A stretch of DNA of 64,000 bases from Brevibacillus brevis NBRC 100599 (GTDB lineage Bacteria > Bacillota > Bacilli > Brevibacillales > Brevibacillaceae), in assembly GCF_000010165.1 (NCBI RefSeq), contig NC_012491.1, positions 2,040,001 to 2,104,000 of the forward strand, read 5' to 3'. Shown in pieces: positions 50,765-60,404 of this stretch (within the stretch, counting starts at the first letter, position 1; each line of letters starts with the position of its first letter). Made by a program: the position numbers and the translations under genes. Below the pieces are notes generated by a model, which saw nothing but the letters and a program-made list of their open reading frames with translations, had not been told where the DNA came from and searched no databases.

Positions 50765-51943
50765 ATGGCGACCCTCATTCAACGCCAATTCGTTGTTCTT
50801 TCATTTATAACCGCCTTCCTGTTTGTCATGACAGGAGTGCTTTCGCTCGGCGGGAATCGAATCGCAATTTCGTCCTCCGCCATTCAACAGGCCGCTTCTC
50901 ATATTTCCAGTCTGGCGATTTTGGGATGGATGGGGCAGGAAATTCCGGTTTTGTCCGAAACCGTGCAAGCACAGGCTGATGATCGCACGAATAGCGTAAC
51001 GGGTTTTCTCTTTCGCTTGGCAACCAATATACAACCGGGAGACTTGCGCAGCTTGCTAGGCAGGGAGCTGCCTGGGATGGTGACGACAGAGGATGCCAGA
51101 TTTGTCGTACAGGGAAAGGGAGCTTCTCTCGCAGATTTTTATTTGGAGTATCCCGCCCATCCAAAACAGGTAGCAGATCAATCGCAAGTAGTTCCAATCG
51201 TAGAGCCAAAGCCGGAGGATACCACCAAGTCAGGTGAAGCAAAGCCAGCTCCTGTGCCCAATTCAATCACGGACGGTAAAAAAATCGTCTACATCTATAA
51301 CTCGCACAACCGGGAATCGTGGTTTAGTGAGACGAAGTCAGTGGGAACCTCAGTCGATCATCCTACGAGAAATATATCGTTAATCAGCAAGTACTTATCA
51401 GAAGCGTTGAATGACAGAGGGATTGGTTCCGATGTGAGCACCGACGACATCTATCAACAGCTTTTGAACAAAAAAATGCATTACTCCTTTTCCTACGCGG
51501 AATCTTTGCAAGTGGTCAAAGCGGCAACAGAGAAAAACAAGGAACTGTACTACTTTTTCGATCTGCATCGAGACACAGCGCCACGAGAGCGTACGACGGT
51601 CACGATCAAAGGGAAAACATATGGAAGAGTGTTGTTCGTCATCGGAAAAAGAAACAAAAGCTACGAGAAAAATGAGGCGTTTGCAACAGAGCTACATGAG
51701 TTGATGGAAAAAATGTACCCAGAGCTTTCGCGTGGCGTGATGGAAAAAGGCGCAAAAACGGATCATGGTGAGTATAATCAGTCACTCTCCCCGGGAAGCC
51801 TGTTAATAGAAATAGGTGGTACGGAAAACAGCGTGCAGGAAAGCAGGAATACGGCAGAAGCATTGGCAGATGTTTTCGCAGCCTATTATCAGCAAGCTGA
51901 AAAAGTAGGCAAACCAGTTTCTGACGAGCCTGCAAAGAGGTGA
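50765..51943 (+). CDS. spoIIP: Stage II sporulation protein P
   Basis: The 392-residue protein has an N-terminal membrane helix (FVVLSFITAFLFVMTGVLSLGG) and a C-terminal cell-wall hydrolase domain of the amidase_3-like SpoIIP type: VYIYNSHNRESWFSETK near residue 178, YFFDLHRDTAPRERTTV near 265 and SLLIEIGGTENSVQESRNTAEALADVFA near 350. With SpoIID and SpoIIM it drives membrane migration in engulfment. ATG at 50765 follows GAGGAG. It is followed by a YqxA-like gene as in Bacillus. Confidence 0.95.
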   Translation: MATLIQRQFVVLSFITAFLFVMTGVLSLGGNRIAISSSAIQQAASHISSLAILGWMGQEIPVLSETVQAQADDRTNSVTGFLFRLATNIQPGDLRSLLGRELPGMVTTEDARFVVQGKGASLADFYLEYPAHPKQVADQSQVVPIVEPKPEDTTKSGEAKPAPVPNSITDGKKIVYIYNSHNRESWFSETKSVGTSVDHPTRNISLISKYLSEALNDRGIGSDVSTDDIYQQLLNKKMHYSFSYAESLQVVKAATEKNKELYYFFDLHRDTAPRERTTVTIKGKTYGRVLFVIGKRNKSYEKNEAFATELHELMEKMYPELSRGVMEKGAKTDHGEYNQSLSPGSLLIEIGGTENSVQESRNTAEALADVFAAYYQQAEKVGKPVSDEPAKR

Positions 51944-51948
51944 CGGGC

Positions 51949-52257
51949 ATGAACGTGACGATGAAGCTAACTGGACTGTTAATCATCTTGCTGGTCGGGG
52001 TAGTTTTGGGATTGCAAACGGCTGAGCGTGGAATATCCAAGGTGAGTGGGGTGCCAGAGGGGCAGGCGCAAACCTTTTCCATCAAAAAAGTGGATCAAGG
52101 ACAAGTAGAGATCGCGGTAATGGGCAAGCAGGTTCAGACTGCCAACCCGAAGGAAATGGTCAACTATGTCAGTCGGATCGGTTTGACTTTGGGTGGAAGC
52201 ATTAAAAGTGGAGCGCAGAGTTTTGTCGATTGGGTAGGGAGTTTTTTTGAACCGTGA
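51949..52257 (+). CDS. YqxA-like DUF3679 protein
   Basis: The 102-residue protein has an N-terminal membrane helix (MKLTGLLIILLVGVVLGLQTAERG). A soluble part with KVDQGQVEIAVMGKQVQ and a C-terminal helix SIKSGAQSFVDWVGSFF follow. Position after gpr and spoIIP and the sequence pattern fit YqxA/DUF3679, of unknown function in sporulation. ATG at 51949 follows AGAGGTGA and starts five bases after the spoIIP stop. Confidence 0.8.
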   Translation: MNVTMKLTGLLIILLVGVVLGLQTAERGISKVSGVPEGQAQTFSIKKVDQGQVEIAVMGKQVQTANPKEMVNYVSRIGLTLGGSIKSGAQSFVDWVGSFFEP

Positions 52258-52305
52258 AAATGGTTTACGCGCAAAAAGAAGGGGTGCAGAAAGCCCCAGT
52301 GACTA

Positions 52306-52331
52306 AAGACCCGTACAGGCGGGTCTTTTGC
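52306..52331 (+). terminator. Terminator after spoIIP operon
   Basis: AAGACCCG and CGGGTCTT form an eight-pair stem with a six-base loop and TTTTG. Confidence 0.85.
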
Positions 52332-52488
52332 ATGTGACCACTGATGCTTCGTACGATCTGCCTAAACAGTGCATATGAGGCTACATCAACAATGAAAGGG
52401 CTATCATAAAATTCTTTTACATAATTTTCAAGCGCGAGTCAAATATTCTTTTTAGTCAGTAAAAAGGTAATAGTTAGAATTTATTGTG

Positions 52489-52517
52489 TTGCGAAAAAAT
52501 TGAATAAATGACATAAT
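52489..52517 (+). promoter_or_regulatory. Promoter of the peptide ABC operon
   Basis: TTGCGA (52489-52494), 17 bases, CATAAT (52512-52517), 54 bases ahead of the first gene. The 313-base gap 52258-52570 otherwise holds only the spoIIP terminator and A/T-rich DNA, possibly CodY-type sites I cannot confirm. Confidence 0.5.
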
Positions 52518-52570
52518 GTCTATGGATAGGTCTATTTTGGAAGTATATTTCGGTGAGAGAGGTGAGCCAC

Positions 52571-53539
52571 GTGTCACATCCTGTCCTACAAATTGAAAAC
52601 CTGCAAACGCACTTTTTCACGGACCGCGGCCAAATCCCTGCCGTTGATGGCGTGACGATCACGGTACAAAAAGGAGAAGTAGTCGGTATCGTAGGCGAAT
52701 CCGGCTGCGGAAAGAGCGTTACCTCCCTTTCCGTCATGAAGCTAGTACCCAATCCCCCAGGGAGAATCGTGGGAGGTTCGATTAAATTCAAGGGGGAGGA
52801 TCTCGTATCTGTCGATGAAAAGCGAATGAGAGACATCCGCGGAAATGAAATTGCGATGATCTTTCAGGAGCCGATGACGTCTTTAAATCCGGTATTTACG
52901 ATTGGAGACCAGATAGGAGAATCAGTCCGATTACATACGAAAGCGAGCAAGAAGGACGCAAGAGCACGTGCTATTGAGATGTTGAAAAAAGTCGGAATTC
53001 CTCGAGCGGACGCGATTGTCGATGAATACCCGCACCAGCTTTCTGGAGGCATGAGGCAGCGTGTCATGATTGCGATGGCAATGGCTTGCAATCCAGCGCT
53101 TTTGATTGCAGACGAGCCTACTACTGCGCTCGACGTGACGATTCAAGCGCAGATATTGGACCTGATGCGCCAACTCAACCGGGAAGCTGACACATCCATT
53201 CTCCTCATTACTCACGATCTTGGGGTCGTTGCGGAAATGTGTCACCGTGTCGTGGTGATGTATGCAGGCAACGTGATTGAACAAGGCGATGTCCGTACGA
53301 TTTTAAAAAATCCGAAGCATCCTTATACGATCGGCTTGTTGAATTCGTTGCCGAAGCTGGAAGGATCACAGGAGCGTCTCTATTCGATTCCAGGCAATGT
53401 CCCGATCCCGGGTTCGCTTACTGTCGGATGTCGTTTTGCCCCTAGATGCGATAAAGTTTCAGACCGATGCCGCAGTGAGATGCCAGAATTAAAAGTGGTA
53501 GGGGACAATCACCTTTCCCGCTGCTGGCTGACCGAATAA
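52571..53539 (+). CDS. Dipeptide/oligopeptide ABC transporter ATPase (DppD/OppD)
   Basis: The 322-residue ATPase has Walker [20 protein letters not shown] near residue 38, signature LSGGMRQRVMIAMAMACNPALLIADEPTTALDV near 158, and the D/F-type C-terminal domain with a four-Cys-like CRFAPRCDKVSDRC-x-SEMP...HLSRCW stretch, thought to bind an iron-sulfur cluster in related ATPases. GTG at 52571 follows GAGGTGAG. It is first gene of a five-gene importer operon. Confidence 0.92.
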   Translation: MSHPVLQIENLQTHFFTDRGQIPAVDGVTITVQKGEVVGIVGESGCGKSVTSLSVMKLVPNPPGRIVGGSIKFKGEDLVSVDEKRMRDIRGNEIAMIFQEPMTSLNPVFTIGDQIGESVRLHTKASKKDARARAIEMLKKVGIPRADAIVDEYPHQLSGGMRQRVMIAMAMACNPALLIADEPTTALDVTIQAQILDLMRQLNREADTSILLITHDLGVVAEMCHRVVVMYAGNVIEQGDVRTILKNPKHPYTIGLLNSLPKLEGSQERLYSIPGNVPIPGSLTVGCRFAPRCDKVSDRCRSEMPELKVVGDNHLSRCWLTE

Positions 53540-53557
53540 CCCGAGAGGAGCATGCAG

Positions 53558-54529
53558 GTGGCTGAAGATCTTCTGGTTGTAAAAAATTTAAAAAAATACT
53601 ATCCAATCACAGGCGGTGTTCTTGGAGGGGAAGTAGGTGTAGTAAAGGCGGTAGATGACGTTTCGTTTACCGTTAAGAGTGGCGAAACCTTGGGGCTGGT
53701 AGGTGAGAGTGGCTGTGGAAAGTCCACTACGGGGCGTTCCTTGCTGCGACTGATTGAACCGACCTCTGGTGAAATCAACTTTGACGGGACAGATGTCATG
53801 TCACTTTCCACAGATGCAATGAGAAAGATGAGACGTGACATGCAAATTGTCTTTCAGGATCCATTTGCTTCGCTTAACCCTAGACATAACATTGAGAAGA
53901 TTTTGGAAGAACCTTTGATTGTACATGGCTTGGGTTCTTCGGCAGAGCGAAAAAAGCGCGTGCAGGAAATGCTGGAGATCGTTGGTCTGAGCAGCTATCA
54001 CGCGAGCCGCTATCCGCATCAATTCAGTGGAGGACAGAGGCAGCGGATTGGTATTGCGAGAGCGCTGATGCTCAAACCCAAATTGATCGTTGCGGATGAG
54101 CCTGTGTCTGCACTAGACGTGTCCATTCAGTCGCAGGTGCTCAACCTCATGCAGGATTTGCAACGCGAATTCGGCCTTACATACTTGTTCATTGCCCACG
54201 ATTTGAGCGTAGTGCGTCATATCAGCGATCGGGTGGGCGTGATGTACCTTGGCAGAATTGTCGAGCTGACGACGAGTAGCCAGTTGTATTCTAATCCGCT
54301 CCATCCGTACACGAGAGCATTACTTTCGGCTGTACCTTCGCCAGACCCTGATGCAGTACGAGAAAGAGTGATCCTCCAGGGAGATGTACCGAGCCCTGCA
54401 AAACCTCCAAGTGGCTGTACATTCCATACGAGGTGTCCCCATGTGACAGAGGAGTGTCGTACTGTGCGCCCAGAATTTGCGGACACAGGCGATGGTCACT
54501 TTGTTGCTTGTCACTTATACAAGTCCTAA
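53558..54529 (+). CDS. Dipeptide/oligopeptide ABC transporter ATPase (DppF/OppF)
   Basis: The 323-residue ATPase has the OppF start [24 protein letters not shown], Walker [19 protein letters not shown] near residue 48, [14 protein letters not shown] near 100, signature [15 protein letters not shown] near 155 and the C-terminal cysteines [16 protein letters not shown]...FVACHLY. GTG at 53558 fits the ribosome site; the ATG at 53552 is too close to it. It forms the ATPase heterodimer with the gene before it. Confidence 0.92.
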   Translation: MAEDLLVVKNLKKYYPITGGVLGGEVGVVKAVDDVSFTVKSGETLGLVGESGCGKSTTGRSLLRLIEPTSGEINFDGTDVMSLSTDAMRKMRRDMQIVFQDPFASLNPRHNIEKILEEPLIVHGLGSSAERKKRVQEMLEIVGLSSYHASRYPHQFSGGQRQRIGIARALMLKPKLIVADEPVSALDVSIQSQVLNLMQDLQREFGLTYLFIAHDLSVVRHISDRVGVMYLGRIVELTTSSQLYSNPLHPYTRALLSAVPSPDPDAVRERVILQGDVPSPAKPPSGCTFHTRCPHVTEECRTVRPEFADTGDGHFVACHLYKS

Positions 54530-54657
54530 TCGACAAAAGGGAGTTTGCCTGCCGAATAGGAAGTCTTGTAAAGGGGGGATGCAAAGCAGGAGGTATTGTA
54601 TCGGCCATTTACCAAAAAGGAACATGCGACTAATAGTAGAAAAAGGGGGATGTTTTC

Positions 54658-56313
54658 ATGAAGAAGAGAGTTCTCTCCGCAACCATGACCAGCCTAGTGG
54701 CGCTGGCCATGCTGATTGCTGGATGCTCTAGCACTTCTACGACACAAGCGCCGGCAGAACAAGCAAAGACAGAAACTCCGGCACCTGCAGATAAGCCTGC
54801 AAAAACTGGACCGAAGCAATTAATCATCGGTCGCGGTGCAGACACAAAAGGGCTTGACCCAATTACGCAAACAGATGGTGAGACATTTAAGGTAACCGAG
54901 AACATTATGGATACATTGATTGGCTTCGCGGATGGCTCAACAGAGCTCGCTCCATCGTTGGCCGAGAAATGGGAAGTGACTCCTGATGGTCTCGTTTATA
55001 CGCTGAAACTGAGATCAGGCGTGAAATTCCACGATGGAACTGATTTCAATGCAGAGGCGGTTAAATACAACTTCGAGCGCTGGAGCGACAAGAGCCATCC
55101 ACAGCATTCACCAGAGGGCTACGAGTACTACGTGAGCCAGTTTGGTGGGTACAAGGGTGACGCGACTCACATTATCAAATCTGTAGAAGCAGTCGATCCG
55201 ACCACTGTAAAATTCACGTTGAATCGTCCATTGGCTCCATTCCTTGCCAACCTGGCAATGTCTCCTTTCGCGATTGGCTCGCCTGAGGCATTGAAAAAGG
55301 ATGTTAAGAAATTCAATGAGCATCCAATCGGTACAGGACCTTTCAAATTCGTAGAGTGGAAGCGCAACGACACGATCACACTTGAGAAAAACCCTGATTA
55401 CTGGAGCACAGGATATCCGAAGCTCGATAAGCTGGTGTTCAAGGTCATTCCGGAAAACACGGCACGTCTGACTGCTTTGGCATCTGGTGAGATTGACTTG
55501 ATGGATGGTCTGAACACAGATGATATCCCAGCAGTAAAAGACAACAAAGACCTGCAACTCTTCCTGCGTCCTACTAATAACATCGGATACATCGGCTTCA
55601 ACGTAGAGAAGAAGCCACTCGACAATCCAAAGGTTCGTGAAGCCATTGCTTATGCGATTAACAAACCTGAAATCGTAACAGCCTTCTTCGATGGGGTTGG
55701 AGAACCAGCAGTCAACCCAATGCCAAAAACGATGTGGGGACATAACAACGATATTAAAGATCGTGAGTTCAACCTCGATAAAGCAAAACAATTGCTGGCC
55801 GAAGCAGGACATCCAAACGGCTTTAAAATCAAGTTTTGGGCAATGCCAGTTCCACGTCCGTACATGCCAGAAGGTGTGAAGATTGCAGAGGCAATCCAGC
55901 AAGACCTGAAGAAAATCGGGGTTGATGCTGAGATCGTGACGATGGAATGGGCAACGTATTTGGAAAAGACTCGTTTGGGTGAGCAAGAAATGTTCATGCT
56001 TGGTTGGACAGGTGACAATGGCGACCCTGACAACTTCTTGGCTGTCTTGCTCGACAAAAACAACATCGGAAGCAACAACTATACACGTTGGGCAAACGAA
56101 GAAGCACATCAATTGATGATGAAAGCACAGTCCACCCCAGACCAAGCAGAGCGCGAAAAAATGTACAAAAAAGTACAAGAGATCATTTTCAAAGATGTGC
56201 CAATGGTTCCGCTGGCACACTCTACACCAGCATTGGCAGGAAAAGCGAATATCGTCGACTACAACCCGCATCCAAAAGGATCTGAAAGTTTGGAAAAGGT
56301 AGACTTCAAGTAA
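54658..56313 (+). CDS. Peptide ABC transporter substrate-binding lipoprotein (DppA-like)
   Basis: The 551-residue protein has a lipoprotein signal (MKKRVLSATMTSLVALAMLIAGC), a Pro/Ala spacer and the SBP_bac_5 domain: SLAEKWEVTPDGLVYTLKLR, HDGTDFNAEAVKYNFERW, PIGTGPFKFVEWKRNDTITL and FMLGWTGDNGDPDNFL, closest to dipeptide-binding DppA proteins. The site AAAGGGGGATG precedes the ATG. It is third in the operon, with a 128-base leader after the ATPase genes and a hairpin after it that may tune expression. Confidence 0.93.
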   Translation: MKKRVLSATMTSLVALAMLIAGCSSTSTTQAPAEQAKTETPAPADKPAKTGPKQLIIGRGADTKGLDPITQTDGETFKVTENIMDTLIGFADGSTELAPSLAEKWEVTPDGLVYTLKLRSGVKFHDGTDFNAEAVKYNFERWSDKSHPQHSPEGYEYYVSQFGGYKGDATHIIKSVEAVDPTTVKFTLNRPLAPFLANLAMSPFAIGSPEALKKDVKKFNEHPIGTGPFKFVEWKRNDTITLEKNPDYWSTGYPKLDKLVFKVIPENTARLTALASGEIDLMDGLNTDDIPAVKDNKDLQLFLRPTNNIGYIGFNVEKKPLDNPKVREAIAYAINKPEIVTAFFDGVGEPAVNPMPKTMWGHNNDIKDREFNLDKAKQLLAEAGHPNGFKIKFWAMPVPRPYMPEGVKIAEAIQQDLKKIGVDAEIVTMEWATYLEKTRLGEQEMFMLGWTGDNGDPDNFLAVLLDKNNIGSNNYTRWANEEAHQLMMKAQSTPDQAEREKMYKKVQEIIFKDVPMVPLAHSTPALAGKANIVDYNPHPKGSESLEKVDFK

Positions 56314-56330
56314 GCTGATTCATCGGAAAA

Positions 56331-56371
56331 GGGTAAGAGGAGTGCATACCTCTTCTTACCCTCCTTTCATT
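56331..56371 (+). terminator. Intra-operon hairpin after the binding-protein gene
   Basis: GGGTAAGAGGAG and CTCTTCTTACCC form a stem followed by TCCTTTCATTC. It probably gives partial termination, yielding more binding protein than permease. Confidence 0.65.
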
Positions 56372-56406
56372 CATTTAGCCATTATTTTATGCAGGAAGGC
56401 GAGGAG

Positions 56407-57417
56407 ATGGCATTGCTAGCTTACAGCATTCGAAGAATTTTAATGCTCATTCCTGTCTTAGTGGGCATGTCAATCATCGTTTTTTCCATTATTCGTGCCA
56501 TCCCTGGTGATCCGGCTTTGACGATTTTGGGAGAAAAAGCAACACCACAAGCGATTGCAGACATACGAGAAGCTTTGGGATTGAATAATCCGTGGTACAT
56601 ACAGTATTTCGATTATATGAAAAATATTTTGAGTGGAAATCTTGGGGAATCATTGCAAACGAATGCGCCGATTTCAGATGAAATCATGCCTTATTTGGCG
56701 GCGACGACTGAACTTACAATTGTGAGCATGCTGATTGCGGTGTTTATCGGTGTAAATGCAGGGATTCTTTCTGCGTGGAAGCAAAACTCCTGGTTTGACT
56801 ACTGTGCGATGTTGATCGCTTTGGTTGGTGTATCCATGCCGATTTTTTGGCTAGGTTTGATGGAGCAATGGGTGTTTGCCCAAGAACTGAAATGGCTGCC
56901 ATCAGTTGGTCGCGACAATTCGCGTAATCCCATAGAGGCTATTACGCACTTTTATATACTGGATACGATGATGGCTGGTCGATGGGATCAGCTATGGGAA
57001 GTTATCAAGCATTTGATCCTGCCGGGAATCGCGTTAGGTACGATCCCGATGGCGATCATTGCACGTATCACTCGTTCGAGCATGCTGGAAGTCATGCGTG
57101 CCGACTATGTCAGAACCGCTCGCGCAAAAGGGCTGACACAGTTTTGGGTCGTGTACAAGCATGCGCTGAAAAATGCCCTGATCCCTGTCTTGACGGTAAT
57201 TGGCTTGCAAACAGGGTTGCTGCTGGGTGGAGCCGTTTTGACAGAGACGATCTTTGGATGGCCAGGAGTTGGTCGCTATATTGTGACCGCCATTGGAAAC
57301 CGTGACTATCCGGTTATTCAATCGGGTATCCTTGTAATCGCGACGATTTTCGTCCTGATCAATCTCTTGGTCGACCTTCTGTACGCCTATATCGATCCGC
57401 GCATCAAATATCGCTAA
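56407..57417 (+). CDS. Peptide ABC transporter permease (DppB-like)
   Basis: The 336-residue inner-membrane protein has six helices. It has the DppB opening AYSIRRILMLIPVLVGMSIIVFSIIRAIPGDPA and the ATPase-coupling EAA loop EVMRADYVRTARAKGLTQFWVVYKHALKNALIPVL near residue 225. It ends ALIDPR-like (AYIDPRIKYR). ATG at 56407 follows GGAAGG; six upstream codons are not needed. It pairs with the next permease. Confidence 0.92.
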   Translation: MALLAYSIRRILMLIPVLVGMSIIVFSIIRAIPGDPALTILGEKATPQAIADIREALGLNNPWYIQYFDYMKNILSGNLGESLQTNAPISDEIMPYLAATTELTIVSMLIAVFIGVNAGILSAWKQNSWFDYCAMLIALVGVSMPIFWLGLMEQWVFAQELKWLPSVGRDNSRNPIEAITHFYILDTMMAGRWDQLWEVIKHLILPGIALGTIPMAIIARITRSSMLEVMRADYVRTARAKGLTQFWVVYKHALKNALIPVLTVIGLQTGLLLGGAVLTETIFGWPGVGRYIVTAIGNRDYPVIQSGILVIATIFVLINLLVDLLYAYIDPRIKYR

Positions 57418-57433
57418 GGAGGGACGAAGAGAC

Positions 57434-58339
57434 ATGGCACAACCACAATTACAACCACAAGGTCAGGTAGTACCTTTTAAAGTGAAGCAAGAAGAAGTTG
57501 TCTCTCCTTGGAAGGATGCATGGAGGACGCTACGAAAAAACAAGCTGGCGTTGGTGGGCTTCGGGATCATTTTGTTTTTCATTGTTGTGGCGGTACTAGC
57601 TCCATGGATTGCTCCGTATCCGTACGACAAAGGCGAGCTCGTGATGAAAAACAAGCCACCTTCCGAAGCGCATTGGTTTGGAACAGATTACAATGGTCGT
57701 GATGTCTTTAGTCGCGTTATTTATGGGGCACAAATCTCCTTGTGGGTAGGGACGTTCTCTGTCATTGGCTCCGTTCTCGTAGGGACCTTGCTTGGTCTTT
57801 TGGCAGGATACTATGGCAGATGGATCGATACGATCATTTCGCGTCTCTTTGATATTATGCTTGCCTTTCCGAGTATTCTTTTGGCAATCGCTGTCGTTGC
57901 CATCTTGGGGCCATCTTTGCAAAACGCCTTGATTGCCATTGCGATTATTAACATTCCGACATTTGGACGGTTAGTACGCGCCCGTGTATTGAGCTTAAAG
58001 GAAGAGGAATTCGTCATGGCCGCACGGGCAATCGGAATGAAAAATTCCCGGATTATCATGCAGCATATTTTGCCGAACAGCCTCGCACCAATCATTGTGA
58101 CCGGGACGATGGGGATCGCAACAGCAATTATTGAAGCAGCTGCACTTGGCTTTCTCGGACTGGGAGCACAAGCGCCAGAACCAGAATGGGGAAAAATGCT
58201 CGCTGATTCACGTCAGTACATTCAGAAAGCACCATGGACCGTTATTTTTCCAGGGCTCTCTATCATGCTGACAGTTCTCGGCTTTAACTTAATTGGGGAC
58301 GGCTTGCGTGATGCACTCGACCCGCGGATGAAGAACTAG
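57434..58339 (+). CDS. Peptide ABC transporter permease (DppC-like)
   Basis: The 301-residue permease has a Gln/Pro-rich N-terminus, the DppC motif WRTLRKNKLALVGFGIILFFIVVAVLAPWIAPY, HWFGTDYNGRDVFSRVIYGAQISLWVG, and the EAA loop EEEFVMAARAIGMKNSRIIMQHILPNSLAPIIV near residue 195. It ends LGFNLIGDGLRDALDPRMK. The start follows AAGGAGGGAC. It is the last gene of the operon, with a strong terminator behind it. Confidence 0.93.
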   Translation: MAQPQLQPQGQVVPFKVKQEEVVSPWKDAWRTLRKNKLALVGFGIILFFIVVAVLAPWIAPYPYDKGELVMKNKPPSEAHWFGTDYNGRDVFSRVIYGAQISLWVGTFSVIGSVLVGTLLGLLAGYYGRWIDTIISRLFDIMLAFPSILLAIAVVAILGPSLQNALIAIAIINIPTFGRLVRARVLSLKEEEFVMAARAIGMKNSRIIMQHILPNSLAPIIVTGTMGIATAIIEAAALGFLGLGAQAPEPEWGKMLADSRQYIQKAPWTVIFPGLSIMLTVLGFNLIGDGLRDALDPRMKN

Positions 58340-58350
58340 TCCAATCACAA

Positions 58351-58396
58351 AAAGACAGAAGGGAATGGAGATACCGTCCTTCTGTCTTTTCTTATT
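58351..58396. terminator. Terminator of the peptide ABC operon
   Basis: AAAGACAGAAGG and CCTTCTGTCTTT form a 12-pair stem followed by TCTTATTT. It is shared with the convergent hydrolase gene. Confidence 0.85.
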
Positions 58397-59166
58397 TATC
58401 CTTCTTCCATGAAGGTGCGGCACAACTGATTGAGTGCAGGGGCGGCTTTCGTGATGACTTGATGCTTTACGTTAGGGATTATCTCAAGTCTTGCTTTTGG
58501 CAATTTCAGTGTCAGCATTTGCGCATAATGATGCATACGTTTATCTTGTCCGCCATAGGCAAGTAAAATCGGAAGCTGGATGTTGCCCAGGCGCTCTGTA
58601 CATTGATAGCGGTGTCCGGCAGTATAAAGGTATTTTAAGCTGGTGGGATCTGTTTTGGAGGCGTGCGCCGTCCATTTTTCCCGCATTTCTGGGCTATTGA
58701 CATGTGAGGAGGCAATGGAACGGGCAAGAAGAGGGACTCCGTGAAGCATCGACAACGCTCGGGCCATCCAAAATCGTCCATGCAAATATAGGTCATTCAC
58801 TTCGGAAAAACCGCTCACGAGTATACCGCCTCGCGCATGATCAGGATAACGAAGGCAATATTCTAGGGCGATAGAAGCACCTTGGGAGTACCCCAAAATA
58901 AAGGGACGCTCAATGCCGAGAGACGGGATCAGCTTATGGAGTCGTTCTGCCAATTCCCTAATAGAATAGGGCTTCTCCATGGGCGAACTGTCACCATGTC
59001 CGGGCAAATCAGGGACAATGAGCTGATAAGTATCTGCGAGTGTTTGCTGATAAACAAAATTGATAGAGCCGATGCATGGCGCATGGATACACAATAACGG
59101 CTGGCCTTTCCCCGATATGTGAAAAGCAAACTGCTTGCCATCCTGATGGACGAGTATTTGTTCCAT
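58396..59166 (-). CDS. Alpha/beta hydrolase
   Basis: The 256-residue protein has the alpha/beta hydrolase order: oxyanion region LLCIHAPCIGSINF near residue 25, LIVPDLPGHGDSSP near 50, nucleophile elbow FILGYSQGASIALEY near 90 (GYSQG), acid in LAYGGQDKRMHHY near 202 and His in PNVKHQVITKAAP near 235. Substrate class cannot be inferred. ATG at 59166 lies after GGTGGGGTG; the upstream frame overlaps the next gene's leader. Confidence 0.82.
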   Translation of the reverse strand: MEQILVHQDGKQFAFHISGKGQPLLCIHAPCIGSINFVYQQTLADTYQLIVPDLPGHGDSSPMEKPYSIRELAERLHKLIPSLGIERPFILGYSQGASIALEYCLRYPDHARGGILVSGFSEVNDLYLHGRFWMARALSMLHGVPLLARSIASSHVNSPEMREKWTAHASKTDPTSLKYLYTAGHRYQCTERLGNIQLPILLAYGGQDKRMHHYAQMLTLKLPKARLEIIPNVKHQVITKAAPALNQLCRTFMEEG

Positions 59167-59281
59167 TTTTGTTTTCACCCCACCTTTAGGTTGTCCGATC
59201 CGAAGTAGATTTTGCAATTGAACTCTTCTTTTTTTGATGGGGAAGTGGTATTCTCGCAATAGAATAATTGGTGAAAGCAGG

Positions 59282-60385
59282 GTGAAGAAGTTGTTTCAAG
59301 AGCGCATTTCGAAGCTCCACACGTTTTTGACAGAGCAAGAGCTGAACGCGGTGTTGATTACCTCTCCCAAGCACGTCTACTATTTGACCGGATTTTTTAC
59401 TGACCCGCATGAACGTTTTATGGGTCTTGTTATTCCTGCTGAAGGAAAGCCTTCTTTAATTGTACCTGCTCTTGATCGTGAGGCGGCAGCAGAGGCTTCT
59501 TTCGTTCAAGATATCCATACACATACGGATATCCAAAACCCGTATGAAATCCTCAAGCAAGTGTTGCCAGCGAACTTGGCGAAGCTCGGCATTGAGAAAA
59601 GTCATATGACTGTCGAGCGCTATGAAGCACTTGGACAAGTTGTTCTGGCGTCGAGCTATGTGGACGTGGAAGAGCCACTGCGTGAAATGCGTTTGATCAA
59701 ATCTGCGGACGAAGTGGATCGTCTGAAGCACGCTGTTCAGTTGGTCGAGGATTCCTTGCGGGAGACCCTGAAAAAAGTCAAAACAGGCATGACCGAGACA
59801 GAAATCGTAGCTGAGCTGGAATTCCAGATGAAGCGCTTGGGCGCAGAAGGTCCATCCTTTACGTCCATGGTATTGGCAGGGGAGAAGTCCGCTTTGCCAC
59901 ATGGGAAGCCAGGAACGCGCCAGGTGCAAGAAGGCGACTTGCTTTTGTTTGATATCGGGGTAGCTGCGAACGGATATGTATCCGATATTACTCGTACCTT
60001 TGCTGTAGGCAAGATCAGTGCCCAGCTACAAGAAATTTACGAGACAGTTTTGGCTGCCAACGAAGCGGCAATTGCTGAGATTCGTCCGGGTGTGACCTTT
60101 GCGCATTTGGATAAAACCGCTCGCGATGTTATCACCGCAAAAGGCTACGGAGAATACTTCATGCACCGCCTTGGGCATGGACTAGGGATGGATGTACATG
60201 AATATCCATCTGTTCACAGCCAGAACCAAGAAGTGCTTCGTCCAGGAATGGTCTTTACCATCGAGCCGGGCATCTATTTGCCAGGAGTAGGCGGCGTGCG
60301 AATTGAAGACGATGTATTGGTTACGGAAACAGGCGTTGAAATACTCACGCAGTTCCCGAAAAAACTAACTTCTATCAACCAATGA
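59282..60385 (+). CDS. M24-family Xaa-Pro peptidase
   Basis: The protein has about 367 residues. It has a creatinase-type N-terminal domain (ITSPKHVYYLTGFFTDPHERF) and the pita-bread catalytic domain with metal ligands in LLFDIGVAANGYVSDITRTFAVG, HRLGHGLGMDVHEYPSV, FTIEPGIYLPGVGGVRIEDDVLVTETG. It is a probable aminopeptidase P or prolidase. The start is either GTG at 59282 or TTG at 59291; the site CAGGGTGA favours the TTG. It lies next to a peptide importer, and its stop is close to a cobalamin riboswitch. Confidence 0.9.
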   Translation: MKKLFQERISKLHTFLTEQELNAVLITSPKHVYYLTGFFTDPHERFMGLVIPAEGKPSLIVPALDREAAAEASFVQDIHTHTDIQNPYEILKQVLPANLAKLGIEKSHMTVERYEALGQVVLASSYVDVEEPLREMRLIKSADEVDRLKHAVQLVEDSLRETLKKVKTGMTETEIVAELEFQMKRLGAEGPSFTSMVLAGEKSALPHGKPGTRQVQEGDLLLFDIGVAANGYVSDITRTFAVGKISAQLQEIYETVLAANEAAIAEIRPGVTFAHLDKTARDVITAKGYGEYFMHRLGHGLGMDVHEYPSVHSQNQEVLRPGMVFTIEPGIYLPGVGGVRIEDDVLVTETGVEILTQFPKKLTSINQ

Positions 60386-60404
60386 AGAAGTTGGAAAAAT
60401 TGAA

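Noticed and set aside
52258-52570. Small gene in the gap before the peptide operon
   Set aside because: No frame with a ribosome site was found; the A/T-rich DNA fits a promoter region.
55108-56271. 387-codon minus-strand frame opposite the DppA-like gene
   Set aside because: Antisense shadow: composition (many Cys, Phe, Trp, His) is unnatural and there is no start signal.
59240-59281. Inverted repeat TATTCT/AGAATA ahead of the M24 gene as an operator
   Set aside because: The arms are short and the match is likely chance in A/T-rich promoter DNA.
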